A stretch of 9,695 bases of DNA from Gemmatimonadota bacterium (GTDB lineage Bacteria > Gemmatimonadota > Gemmatimonadetes > Longimicrobiales > Gaopeijiaceae): positions 1 to 9,695 of the forward strand of contig PWZC01000001.1 of the NCBI GenBank assembly GCA_003567615.1, read 5' to 3'. Made by a program: the position numbers and the translations under genes. Below are positions 1 through 6,605 of the stretch, piece by piece. The notes under the pieces are model-generated. The model was not told the DNA's origin, did not search any database, and saw nothing but the letters and a program-made list of their open reading frames with translations. Each line of letters opens with the position of its first letter. The stretch's first letter is position 1.

Positions 1-132
1 CGTCTCGGCCAGGGAGGGTCGGCGCTGAAGGAGCTGAAGGGCGACGACGGCGCCGGCCCCCACCCCCATCCAGGCCAGCCTCCGAAGGAACCGGCGCGTG
101 GGTGGACGGGTGACCCGGCGTGGATCCGACAT
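1..132 (-). CDS. N-terminus of a probable membrane-anchored or exported protein (partial, runs off left edge)
   Basis: An open frame starts at an ATG at 132-130 and continues without a stop to base 1 (44 codons). It begins five bases after the stop codon of the Xaa-Pro aminopeptidase gene on the same strand, so the two are probably co-transcribed. The first ~18 residues are rich in arginine (MSDPRRVTRPPTRRFLRRLA). A hydrophobic Ala/Val/Gly stretch follows at about residues 20-34, then polar residues. This is the layout of an N-terminal membrane anchor or an uncleaved signal sequence with the basic side in the cytoplasm. The paired arginines before the hydrophobic stretch resemble a Tat signal only loosely, and the exact motif is not met. 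No catalytic domain is visible in the part present, so no function is assigned. A GGGAG about 12 bases upstream could serve as ribosome binding site. Confidence 0.6.
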   Translation of the reverse strand, partial: MSDPRRVTRPPTRRFLRRLAWMGVGAGAVVALQLLQRRPSLAET

Positions 133-137
133 CGGGG

Positions 138-1712
138 TCAGCGCATCTCCCGGAACCGATCCACCCATTCGCCACGACGGGGGCCGGGGGTCGGCTCACC
201 CGATGCCATGAGCTCCTCCACCTCATCCACCTCCCGAGGGGCGGTGGAGAGACGTTCCAGCCCCTGGGCTGTGACGAGGTAGTTGTCCTCGATACGAACG
301 CCGATGTTCACGTACCGCTCGAAGGCCGGGCCGATGGCCTCCATCATGGCCCGATTCCGCGGCGTGTCCGGAACCCCCTCGGTGAAGAGGTTCTCCCGCA
401 CATAGATTCCGGGCTCGATGGTGAAGACGACCCCGGGTTCCAGCACCGGAGGGGTGGGATCGTGGACGTGGAGACCGATCCCGTGCCCCAGACCGTGCAT
501 GTAGAACAGGCGGAGCTGCGGCACCTGGCGCCCGAACTCGTCCTCGTACACGGCGTCAGGAGCTTCGATGAGGCCCAGCTCCGCCAGGCCCTCTGCCAGG
601 ACCACCATCCCGACCTGGGAGAGTTGACCCATGGAAACCCCGGGGCCCGCAACTTCCTCCGCCGCCAACAGCGCATCCAGAACCAACTGGTAGATCTCAC
701 GCTGGGCCTCGCTGAACCGGCCGTTGACCGGGTAGGTCCGGGTGATGTCGGCGGCATACCCACCATACGCCGCCCCCACGTCCACCAGGAGAACCTCACC
801 GTCCTCCATGAAATCGTCGTTGGTCTCGTAGTGGAGGATGGTGGAGTTGGGACCCGACCCCACGATGCTGGAGAAGGCGGGACGCTCGGCACCATAGCGG
901 CGGAAGGTGAATTCGATGAGGGCCTGGATCTCGAACTCGTTCATCCCGGGCCGCAGGGCCCGAGCCGCCTCCCGGTGAGCCTCGGAGGTGATCTCGACGC
1001 TGCGCCGGATGAGCTCCACCTCGGCCTCGGACTTCACCTGTCGCATCTGGTTCACCGCCGGTGTGACGACCTGCACCTCCACGCCCTCGTGCTGGGCCAG
1101 GAGCCCCTGGATCCGCTGGGTGACGTCATTGGCCACACCGGCATCCGGGTTGTACGAAGCCGCCACGTGGAGTCGGGTCAACTCTCCGGCCGCAGCCAGG
1201 GAATCCAGGACGGCGCCCAGTTCCTCGACGCTCCGTCCCTGGATCCCCGTCCGCTCGGCGGAAGCCTCCGGCCCCATACGGTATCCGTCCCACGTCTCGG
1301 CCGCCGGGTCCCGGGGCTGGACGAAGAGGACCTCGTCCAGCACCTCTCCGCCCTGGGCCCGCATGAGGAGCGCGGCCTCCGGCTGGGTGAAGCCGGTGAG
1401 GTACCGGAAGACGGGATCCTGGTGGAAGGGGATGAAGGGCTGGGGGGCGGTCACCCCCCCCACGGCCAGGATCCAGCCATCACCCACCTCTCCCGCCAGC
1501 CTCGCACGGCGTTCCGCGAACTCCCGGATGGAGATGAAGGACAGGGTCGCCTGGGAAGACCGGGTCACCTGGGTGGTCAGTTCGGGTTCGGTAACCGCCG
1601 GCGCCGGCATGTTCGCGGGAGCGGTGCTGGCGGGCGCCGCCATGACCGCCGGCGCGGCGACGACGGCGAGGAGGAGGGCCAGGACGGGAAGAAGGGCGCG
1701 GCGAGGGATCAT
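138..1712 (-). CDS. Exported Xaa-Pro aminopeptidase (peptidase family M24B, PepP-like)
   Basis: The product (524 aa) is a dinuclear-metal aminopeptidase of the PepP/prolidase type, a family that releases the N-terminal residue from peptides with proline in position 2. Residues 1-26 form a signal peptide (basic start, Leu/Ala/Val core, AxA-like end), followed by an Ala/Pro/Thr-rich linker to about residue 50, so it should act outside the cytoplasm. An AMP_N-type domain covers about 55-215 (QDPVFRYLTGFTQPEAAL). The pita-bread catalytic domain covers about 230-490. All five expected metal ligands are present: Asp311 (LLVDVG), Asp322 (AADITRTY), His410 (GLGHGIGL), Glu433 (FTIEPGIYV) and Glu475 (VRIEDNYL). 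The proton-shuttle/substrate histidines His294 (ILHYETND) and His417 (LHVHDP) are also present. E. coli PepP is cytoplasmic and shorter, so the signal peptide is the main difference. The start at 1712 puts the signal peptide at the N-terminus; its ribosome binding site is weak. The gene diverges from the M28 peptidase gene. Confidence 0.93.
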   Translation of the reverse strand: MIPRRALLPVLALLLAVVAAPAVMAAPASTAPANMPAPAVTEPELTTQVTRSSQATLSFISIREFAERRARLAGEVGDGWILAVGGVTAPQPFIPFHQDPVFRYLTGFTQPEAALLMRAQGGEVLDEVLFVQPRDPAAETWDGYRMGPEASAERTGIQGRSVEELGAVLDSLAAAGELTRLHVAASYNPDAGVANDVTQRIQGLLAQHEGVEVQVVTPAVNQMRQVKSEAEVELIRRSVEITSEAHREAARALRPGMNEFEIQALIEFTFRRYGAERPAFSSIVGSGPNSTILHYETNDDFMEDGEVLLVDVGAAYGGYAADITRTYPVNGRFSEAQREIYQLVLDALLAAEEVAGPGVSMGQLSQVGMVVLAEGLAELGLIEAPDAVYEDEFGRQVPQLRLFYMHGLGHGIGLHVHDPTPPVLEPGVVFTIEPGIYVRENLFTEGVPDTPRNRAMMEAIGPAFERYVNIGVRIEDNYLVTAQGLERLSTAPREVDEVEELMASGEPTPGPRRGEWVDRFREMR

Positions 1713-1995
1713 GACCTGGAGGGTGAAGGTGGAATGGGCGATGGAACCGTTGGGGAGAGTCCTCGGTCTCTCCCGGACCCGCTCCTACACCGGCCGACCC
1801 CGTTCCGGGTCCGCGCCACGGGTTCCCATGGCTTCGGGGCGCGCAGGCCGTGCCGACATGCCCCACGAACCTGACCCGGGAGCGTGTGTATCAGTCGAGG
1901 TCTTCCGCTGCTCGGACCCCAGGGTCCGAGGGCCCGCAAATCCGAGCGTCGCCCCGCAGGCGACGGCTTCTCCCGCCCCCGTGACCCCACGGCCC
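1713..1995. promoter_or_regulatory. Divergent intergenic region between the two exported peptidase genes
   Basis: This 283-bp spacer separates the starts of the minus-strand Xaa-Pro aminopeptidase and the plus-strand M28 peptidase, so promoters for both must lie in or near it. I could not pick out convincing -35/-10 boxes. Two structured elements are visible. One is a 7-bp stem with an 8-nt loop at 1753-1774 (GGGAGAG/CTCTCCC), which would fall in the leader of the aminopeptidase mRNA. The other is a near-perfect 20-bp palindrome at 1911-1930. No convincing gene was seen here. Confidence 0.5.
1911..1930. repeat. 20-bp palindrome, candidate operator or leader hairpin
   Basis: CTCGGACCC and GGGTCCGAG are perfect 9-bp inverted arms separated by two bases. 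The palindrome lies 65 bp upstream of the M28 peptidase start codon, in the spacer shared with the divergent aminopeptidase gene. Its symmetry and position suit a dimeric regulator binding site. It could instead be a hairpin in the 5' leader. No T-tract follows on either strand, so an intrinsic terminator is unlikely. The palindrome is seen directly; the role is inference. Confidence 0.45.
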
Positions 1996-3030
1996 ATGAC
2001 CCCTCGTCGCTCCCTCCGCCCTCTCCTTTCCCTGCTCGTCCTGACCATGCCCCTGGCGGCAGTGGGACACGTGGTCCCCGAAGCTGCGCTCCGGGCCGGC
2101 GGACCGACCAGTGCCCCGCAGTCCGACCTTCCGGAGATCGACGCCCAGGAGCTCCTCCGGGATCTGGAGATCCTGGCCCACGACTCCATGGAAGGGAGGC
2201 GCCCGGGCACTCCCGGGATCGAGCGGGCACGAAGCTTCATCCTGGCGTCGCTGGACGAGCGGGGGGTCCAGCCCCTTCACGGCCAGCGCTTCCAGTCGTT
2301 CGATTTCCAGAACCGCCGCGACGGGCAGGACTATGTGGGTCACAACCTCCTCGGTTGGTTCCAGGGCACCGAGCACCCCGATCGATACATCGTACTGACA
2401 GCCCACTACGATCACCTGGGCGTGGTCGGTGATCGGATCTACAACGGAGCCGACGACAATGCGTCCGGGGTAGTGGTTCTCCTCGCCGCAGCCCGTCATT
2501 TTGCAGCGAATCCGCCGTCCCACTCCGTGGTCCTGGCCTTCCTGGACGCCGAAGAGATGGGCCTGCAAGGGGCGCGGGCCTTCGTGGACGACGCCCCCAT
2601 CCCACTGGAGCGCATCGTCATGAATGTGAATCTGGACATGGTCAGCCGAAGTGAAGCCGGGGAGATCTACGCCGCCGGCACCCACCATTATCCCTTCCTC
2701 CTGGGCCTGGTGGAGGAGGTGGCCGAGGCTTCACGCATCGCCGTCCTCACGGGTCACGACTCTCCGGACCTGCCCCCCGGCCAGGACTGGACCATGGCCT
2801 CGGACCACGCGCCGTTCCATCAGCAGGGAATTCCGTTCATCTATTTCGGCGTCGAGGACCACCCGGGATACCATGACCCCTCGGACACCTTCGAGAACAT
2901 CACCCCCGCCTTCTTCGTGGAATCGGCGCGCAGTATCCTCCACTTCGTGACGCTGGCGGACCGGGAGGGTCAGATGATCCTGGAGCGAAGCGGACGGCAG
3001 ATGGCGGAGCCGGTGGGGGGGGGCCGATGA
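1996..3030 (+). CDS. Exported M28-family zinc metallopeptidase
   Basis: The product (344 aa) belongs to peptidase family M28, di-zinc exopeptidases that mostly remove N-terminal residues from peptides. The chosen ATG at 1996 gives a basic start (MTPRRSLRPL) followed by a hydrophobic core to about residue 23, i.e. a signal peptide. A GTG at 1981 is an alternative start; the open frame far upstream of it is non-coding shadow. A short helical lead (about 48-95, containing AHDSMEGRRPGTPG) precedes the catalytic domain. All M28 metal/catalytic motifs are present: His137 (TAHYDHLG), Asp153/154 (NGADDNASG), the Glu186-Glu187 pair (LDAEEMG), Asp214 (NLDMVSR) and His293 (GYHDPSDT). Family members of this short type lack PA or other accessory domains, and none is seen here. 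Substrate preference cannot be read from the sequence. Its stop overlaps the next gene's start by ATGA, implying translational coupling. No clear Shine-Dalgarno precedes either start. Confidence 0.92.
   Translation: MTPRRSLRPLLSLLVLTMPLAAVGHVVPEAALRAGGPTSAPQSDLPEIDAQELLRDLEILAHDSMEGRRPGTPGIERARSFILASLDERGVQPLHGQRFQSFDFQNRRDGQDYVGHNLLGWFQGTEHPDRYIVLTAHYDHLGVVGDRIYNGADDNASGVVVLLAAARHFAANPPSHSVVLAFLDAEEMGLQGARAFVDDAPIPLERIVMNVNLDMVSRSEAGEIYAAGTHHYPFLLGLVEEVAEASRIAVLTGHDSPDLPPGQDWTMASDHAPFHQQGIPFIYFGVEDHPGYHDPSDTFENITPAFFVESARSILHFVTLADREGQMILERSGRQMAEPVGGGR
3015..3023 (+). repeat. Nine-guanine homopolymer at the M28/lipoprotein junction
   Basis: Nine consecutive G lie 3 bases before the ATGA overlap at 3027-3030. 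They encode part of the Val-Gly-Gly-Gly-Arg tail of the peptidase and could also serve as a purine-rich ribosome binding region for the downstream lipoprotein. A gain of one G, or a -1 ribosomal slip, would place the peptidase frame in frame with the lipoprotein ORF. The run is seen directly; any functional consequence is inference, and homopolymers are also prone to sequencing error. Confidence 0.6.
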
Positions 3031-3389
3031 ACCGGCGCCGGACAGCCCTCACCCTTTCCATCCTCCTCGTCGCACTGACCGGATGCGAGCAGGGGATCCT
3101 CACCGATCCCGGCCCACTCACCGTGTCCATCGAGCAGACGACGGGAGAACTTCGGGTCGATGCCACCGTCGTGTTCGAGGTGAATGCCCGCGGTGGCGGC
3201 CTGGAACGGCTGGTCACCCGGTATGGAGACGGCTCTGCGGACACCACGGCGGCCTTCGGGGCGACATCGGTAGGTCGAACGGCGGAACACATCTACCAGG
3301 AGGCGGGCACCTACGAGGCCGAAGCCTGGATCTTCACCTTTGCCGGTGACTCGCTGGCCGACCGGGTCACGGTGACCATTCGGGACTGA
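3027..3389 (+). CDS. Small lipoprotein with a PKD-like beta-sandwich domain
   Basis: The product (120 aa) starts with a lipoprotein signal: three arginines, a hydrophobic core, and a lipobox LTGC with the lipidated cysteine at residue 20. The mature part (~100 aa) is about the size of one PKD/Ig-like domain. It carries the tell-tale pattern of that fold: YGDGS at 66-70, then HIYQEAGTYEAEA at 88-100, then a closing strand VTVTI. PKD domains are non-catalytic and usually mediate protein or polymer contacts at the cell surface, often next to peptidases and glycosidases. The gene overlaps the M28 peptidase gene by four bases (ATGA), so both are made from one mRNA. A role in holding or presenting the peptidase at the envelope is plausible but inferred. 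The sequence is divergent enough that the PKD call should be checked by profile search. Confidence 0.8.
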   Translation: MNRRRTALTLSILLVALTGCEQGILTDPGPLTVSIEQTTGELRVDATVVFEVNARGGGLERLVTRYGDGSADTTAAFGATSVGRTAEHIYQEAGTYEAEAWIFTFAGDSLADRVTVTIRD

Positions 3390-3422
3390 CCGTCGTCCAG
3401 CCATCTCCCCTGCGGGCCAATG

Positions 3423-3438
3423 GAGGGGTAAACCCCTC
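3423..3438. terminator. Short GC-rich hairpin after the M28-lipoprotein pair
   Basis: GAGGGG-TAAA-CCCCTC forms a 6-bp stem with a 4-nt loop (7 bp if the T-A pair closes it), located 33 bp after the lipoprotein stop codon. Position and GC content fit a transcription terminator. No T-tract follows on the plus strand, so it would be a weak or factor-assisted one. The rest of the spacer (3390-3587) shows nothing else clear apart from the ribosome binding site of the next gene. Confidence 0.35.
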
Positions 3439-3573
3439 ACCCCCGAAGACCCTGGGAGGGGAGTGACCAACCCGCGCCCCCCTCCCTCCTTCCACCGGTC
3501 TCGCACCATATTCCAGGTGGTTTCCGTCGGTCGCCCCGTCGGAAGCACCCCGCACCTGGAAAGCTACCCCCGC

Positions 3574-3579
3574 AAGGAG
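3574..3579 (+). promoter_or_regulatory. Ribosome binding site AAGGAG deciding the P5C dehydrogenase start
   Basis: AAGGAG ends 8 bases before the ATG at 3588, which is ideal spacing. The longer open frame would begin at a GTG at 3579 whose first base is the last base of this motif, so that start cannot use it. The ATG at 3588 is therefore preferred. Confidence 0.75.
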
Positions 3580-3587
3580 TGTCCTGG

Positions 3588-5228
3588 ATGAGCGACGGCT
3601 TCCCTCCGCCCCCTGCCCCCCGGAACGAACCCATCCTGGCCTACTCGCCCGGATCGCCTGAGCGTAGCGGCCTTCGAAGCCGGATCCGGGAGATGGAGAA
3701 GGAGACCCTGGAGATCCCGCTCCTCATCGGGGGCCGGGAGTTGAAGGGCGAGAGCACCTTCACCCAGGTTTCGCCCCACAGCCGCAGCCGGGAGTTGGCG
3801 CGGGTCCACACCGCCGGTCGGGCCCACGTCGGTTCGGCCATCGAGGCGACCCAGGAGGCGGCGCGGGAGTGGGCGGCAACCCCGTTCCAGGAACGGGCCA
3901 CCATCTTTCTCAAGGCGGCGGACCTCATCAGCGGCCCCTACCGGCACACCCTCAATGCCGCCACCATCCTAGGGCAATCCAAGTCCGTTCATCAGAGCGA
4001 GATCGACGCGGTCTGCGAGTTGGCCGATTTCCTCCGGTTCAACGTCCACTTCGCCCGTCGGATCCTGGAGGAGCAGCCCGACTCCCCTGAGGGTGTCTGG
4101 AACCGCCTGGATTATCGGCCCCTGGAAGGCTTCGTGCTGGCCATCACGCCCTTCAACTTCACGGCCATCGCCGGAAATCTGCCGTCGGCGCCGGCGCTGA
4201 TGGGGAACGTGGTGGTCTGGAAACCTTCGCAGAAGCAGGCGCTGGCCGCCCATTACACCATGGAGATCTTCCGGAAGGCGGGTCTGCCCGACGGGGTGAT
4301 CAACCTGGTGAATGGACCGGGCCCCCTCACGGCTGAGGTCTGCCTGGCCCACGAGTCGTTTTCCGGCCTCCACTTCACCGGCTCGTCCGACGTTTTGCGA
4401 TCCATGTGGCGGACCACCGGAGAGAACCTCCATCGATACCGCAACTTCCCCCGCATCGTCGGTGAGACCGGGGGGAAGGACTTCATCGTGGCCCACCCCT
4501 CGGCGGAGCTCGAGCCACTGGCGGTAGCCATGGTCAGGGGAGCCTTCGAGTACCAGGGACAGAAGTGCTCAGCCGCCTCCCGCGCCTACATTCCCCGGTC
4601 GCTCTGGCCCAAGGTGCGGGAGCGGGTGGTGGCCATGACCGAAGAGCTCACCATGGGCGATGTGGGTGACCTCTCCACATTCATGGGAGCGGTCATCGAC
4701 GGATCGGCCTTCCAGACCCACAAGGAGGCCATCGCCCAGGCTCAATCGGATGGAGCGGAGGTGGTGGTGGGTGGAGGCACCGACGACACGGAGGGATGGT
4801 TCGTGGAGCCCACCATCCTCCGCACCGAGACCCCGGCCTCGGACACCATGGTCCGGGAGCTCTTCGGCCCCATCCTCACCGTGTACGTCTACGACGATTC
4901 TTCGGCGGCCGACGCCAACTGGCGCTCGACCCTGGAACTGGTGGACAGCACCAGCCCCTACGGCCTCACCGGCGCAGTGTGGGCTCGGGATCGCAGGGCG
5001 ATCCAGGAGGCGGAAGATCTTCTCCGGAACGCTGCCGGGAACTTCTATATCAATGACAAACCCACCGGAGCGGTGGTTGGACAGCAGCCCTTCGGCGGAG
5101 CCAGGGCCTCAGGCACCAACGACAAGGCCGGATCCATCTTCAACCTCCTGCGCTGGACGAGCCCCCGGGCCATCAAGGAGACCTTCGTACCGCCGGTAGA
5201 CTGGCGCTACCCCCACATGGAGGAGTGA
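3588..5228 (+). CDS. Delta-1-pyrroline-5-carboxylate dehydrogenase (L-glutamate gamma-semialdehyde dehydrogenase, ALDH4A1 type)
   Basis: The product (546 aa from the ATG at 3588) oxidises glutamate-gamma-semialdehyde/P5C to glutamate with NAD+, the second step of proline catabolism, in the cytoplasm. It is a stand-alone ALDH4-type enzyme of full family length, not a PutA fusion. All ALDH active-site elements are visible: Asn190 in ITPFNFTAI (oxyanion), Lys212 in WKPS (cofactor), Glu293 in GETGGKD (general base), Cys327 in EYQGQKCSAASRAYIP (nucleophile), and Glu424 in ELFGPI (cofactor ribose). The C-terminal substrate-anchor loop PFGGARASGTNDKAG (about 501-515) is typical of P5C dehydrogenases. 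The closest recognisable pattern is the eukaryotic/Bacteroidetes-like class with FEYxGQKCSAxSR. No proline dehydrogenase gene is in the window, so the first step must be encoded elsewhere. The gene stands alone after a hairpin and converges with the sbtB-like gene, 49 bp away. Confidence 0.95.
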   Translation: MSDGFPPPPAPRNEPILAYSPGSPERSGLRSRIREMEKETLEIPLLIGGRELKGESTFTQVSPHSRSRELARVHTAGRAHVGSAIEATQEAAREWAATPFQERATIFLKAADLISGPYRHTLNAATILGQSKSVHQSEIDAVCELADFLRFNVHFARRILEEQPDSPEGVWNRLDYRPLEGFVLAITPFNFTAIAGNLPSAPALMGNVVVWKPSQKQALAAHYTMEIFRKAGLPDGVINLVNGPGPLTAEVCLAHESFSGLHFTGSSDVLRSMWRTTGENLHRYRNFPRIVGETGGKDFIVAHPSAELEPLAVAMVRGAFEYQGQKCSAASRAYIPRSLWPKVRERVVAMTEELTMGDVGDLSTFMGAVIDGSAFQTHKEAIAQAQSDGAEVVVGGGTDDTEGWFVEPTILRTETPASDTMVRELFGPILTVYVYDDSSAADANWRSTLELVDSTSPYGLTGAVWARDRRAIQEAEDLLRNAAGNFYINDKPTGAVVGQQPFGGARASGTNDKAGSIFNLLRWTSPRAIKETFVPPVDWRYPHMEE

Positions 5229-5277
5229 GGAGCCCGGAAGCCTCCAACCTCGGCCGTTCCCCCACTGCGATCCTGTG

Positions 5278-5574
5278 TCATGGTCGGTCCCTGAATTTCT
5301 CCCCCCGGATCACCTGGACGGGGCTGGTGAATACGATGACGGCATGGTGTTCGAAGTAGCGGCCCGACACCAACTCCAGGATCTTCCGGGCCACCTCCTC
5401 GGTCACCAGGGTCTCCACCTTCACGCTGGGCCCCTCCCACTCGTGGGCGGAGATCCGGTGGTCCCCTTCCCCCGTGACGTCGGTGAGGGTCCAGCCCCTG
5501 GCGCCCACCGAACGGATCCCCTCCAGGACGCGCTTCTTGAGGAGGCGTTCGGCCACGATGGTGACCAACGTCAT
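5278..5574 (-). CDS. sbtB: SbtB-like PII-family regulatory protein
   Basis: The product (98 aa) matches the SbtB branch of PII-like signalling proteins. It opens with the first strand LVTIVAERLLKKRVLEGI and continues GARGWTLTDVTGEG, as in SbtB (LVIVTEKVLLKKV...GATGYTVVDTGGKG, from memory). It closes with AVIVFTSPVQVIRGEKF, like the family's IIYICEAEVLYGRTF. Known SbtB proteins are trimers that bind adenine nucleotides (AMP, ADP, ATP, cAMP, and c-di-AMP in cyanobacteria) and dock on the bicarbonate transporter SbtA to gate it. The connecting T-loop (about residues 38-50, HRISAHEWEGPSV) looks shorter than in cyanobacterial SbtB. The protein ends at residue 98 without the C-terminal CGPxGC redox hairpin found in many cyanobacterial members. 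The ATG at 5574 has GGAG 9 nt upstream. A GTG at 5589 would add five residues. The open frame further upstream overlaps sbtA and is not coding. The gene starts 16 nt after the sbtA stop, as the last gene of the operon. Confidence 0.85.
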   Translation of the reverse strand: MTLVTIVAERLLKKRVLEGIRSVGARGWTLTDVTGEGDHRISAHEWEGPSVKVETLVTEEVARKILELVSGRYFEHHAVIVFTSPVQVIRGEKFRDRP

Positions 5575-5590
5575 TTCCCGAGTCTCCACG

Positions 5591-6583
5591 TCACCCTCCG
5601 ATGAAACGAGCCATGGCGAAGAAGATGGGAATTCCCACCACCAGATTGAATGGGAAGGTGATTCCCAGGGAAGCCGTAAGGTAGAGGCTGGGCTTGGCCT
5701 CCGGCAGCGCCACCCGCACCGCGGCGGGAGCGGCGATGTAGGAGGCGGATGCCACCAGCGTTCCGAAGACGGCCGCACCGCTCACCGAAAGCCCGGCCAA
5801 TGTGCCCCCCCAGACCCCCAGGGCACCGTGGAGTACCGGAACCAGGGTGCCAAAGAGCACGAGGAACAGCCCTGTCTTCTTCAGATCGCGAAGGCGACGT
5901 GCCGCCACGAGCCCCATCTCCAGGAGAAAGAGGCTCAGGACCCCGGGGAAGATGGCGGTGAAGAAGGGCTCCACCTCCGACATCCGCACCGGGCCCGAGA
6001 TCCATCCGATGACGAGTCCGCCCACCAGGAGCACGATACTCCGGCCGGTCAGGACCTCGTGGACCGCCAGCATCCAGGTGGGTGTGCCCTGGGGATCCTG
6101 GCTCGGTGCGTCGTCGGAGCTTCGGGTACCCATGCGGGCCAGAAGGAGACCGACGCCGATGGCGGGGACTTCCAGGAGTGCCACCAGGGCCGGCATGAAC
6201 CCCTCCGCCGGCGCCCCCGTGGCTTCGGCGAAGGCGATGGCCGCCAGGAACGTCACCGCTGAGACCGAGCCGTAGTGGGCGGCCAGGGCTCCGGCGTTGA
6301 CCTGATCCATCTTCCCCACGAACCGGAGAATGACGAAGGCGGTGACGGGCGTCAGCGCTCCCAGGAAGAGGGTCATGGCCGCCGGTGCCCAGACGACGGA
6401 CATGGGGGTGACCGCCAGCGCCGCTCCCCCTTTCAGCCCGATGGCCAGGAGGAGGTAGATGGACAGCGCCTGATAGAGGGGCTCAGGGAACTCCAGGTCA
6501 CTCTTGATGAGTGTAGCCAGAGCCCCGAGGGCAAAGGCCAGCACCACCGGCGAGAGGAGATTCGTGGCGAGGATCTCGGCCAT
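5591..6583 (-). CDS. sbtA: SbtA-type sodium-dependent bicarbonate permease
   Basis: The product (330 aa) is an integral membrane protein of the SbtA family (formerly DUF897), which in cyanobacteria takes up HCO3- driven by Na+. Family sequence blocks are clearly present: AAHYGSVSAVTFLAAIAFAE at 101-120, LLEVPAIGVGLLLAR at 136-150, and SASYIAAPAAVRVALPEA with SLYLTASLGITFPFNLVVGI at about 279-318. Around ten hydrophobic segments are spread in two halves. They are joined by a short cytoplasmic loop (about 151-170, polar, Asp/Ser/Pro rich) of the kind involved in SbtB contact. The start ATG at 6583 follows the polyketide synthase stop by 22 nt. The extra 42 residues of the longer open frame overlap the polyketide synthase gene, are not membrane-like and are discarded. 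No clear Shine-Dalgarno precedes the ATG, so coupling to the upstream gene is likely. Many heterotrophs also carry SbtA, so bicarbonate transport is likely but the substrate is not proven here. Confidence 0.92.
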   Translation of the reverse strand: MAEILATNLLSPVVLAFALGALATLIKSDLEFPEPLYQALSIYLLLAIGLKGGAALAVTPMSVVWAPAAMTLFLGALTPVTAFVILRFVGKMDQVNAGALAAHYGSVSAVTFLAAIAFAEATGAPAEGFMPALVALLEVPAIGVGLLLARMGTRSSDDAPSQDPQGTPTWMLAVHEVLTGRSIVLLVGGLVIGWISGPVRMSEVEPFFTAIFPGVLSLFLLEMGLVAARRLRDLKKTGLFLVLFGTLVPVLHGALGVWGGTLAGLSVSGAAVFGTLVASASYIAAPAAVRVALPEAKPSLYLTASLGITFPFNLVVGIPIFFAMARFIGG

Positions 6584-6605
6584 ATTTCGTCGATAGGGCG
6601 TTCGT

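Noticed and set aside
1454..1461. C8 run inside the Xaa-Pro aminopeptidase gene as a phase-variation tract
   Set aside because: It encodes ordinary Gly-Gly-Val residues in the AMP_N domain, the frame is intact on both sides, and runs of this length are common in such GC-rich DNA.
1753..1774. GGGAGAG/CTCTCCC stem in the aminopeptidase leader as a regulatory element
   Set aside because: A 7-bp stem with an 8-nt loop is expected by chance in GC-rich spacers. It is mentioned in the spacer entry but not promoted to a finding.
120..1874. 584-codon open frame on the plus strand opposite the Xaa-Pro aminopeptidase gene
   Set aside because: It is a GC-driven shadow of a gene with all catalytic motifs on the other strand. 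Its translation is His/Gly/Arg/Pro-rich with no recognisable domain.
988..1995. Upstream extension of the M28 peptidase frame
   Set aside because: The extension crosses the aminopeptidase gene antisense and the divergent spacer, and is low-complexity Ser/Arg/Ala sequence. The signal peptide begins at the ATG at 1996.
1891..2688. 265-codon minus-strand open frame opposite the M28 peptidase
   Set aside because: It is antisense to a gene with complete zinc-ligand motifs and has no recognisable domain itself.
5575..5778. 68-residue N-terminal extension of the SbtB frame
   Set aside because: It overlaps sbtA out of frame and is Pro/Trp/Ser-rich shadow sequence. SbtB homology begins at MTLVTIVAE.
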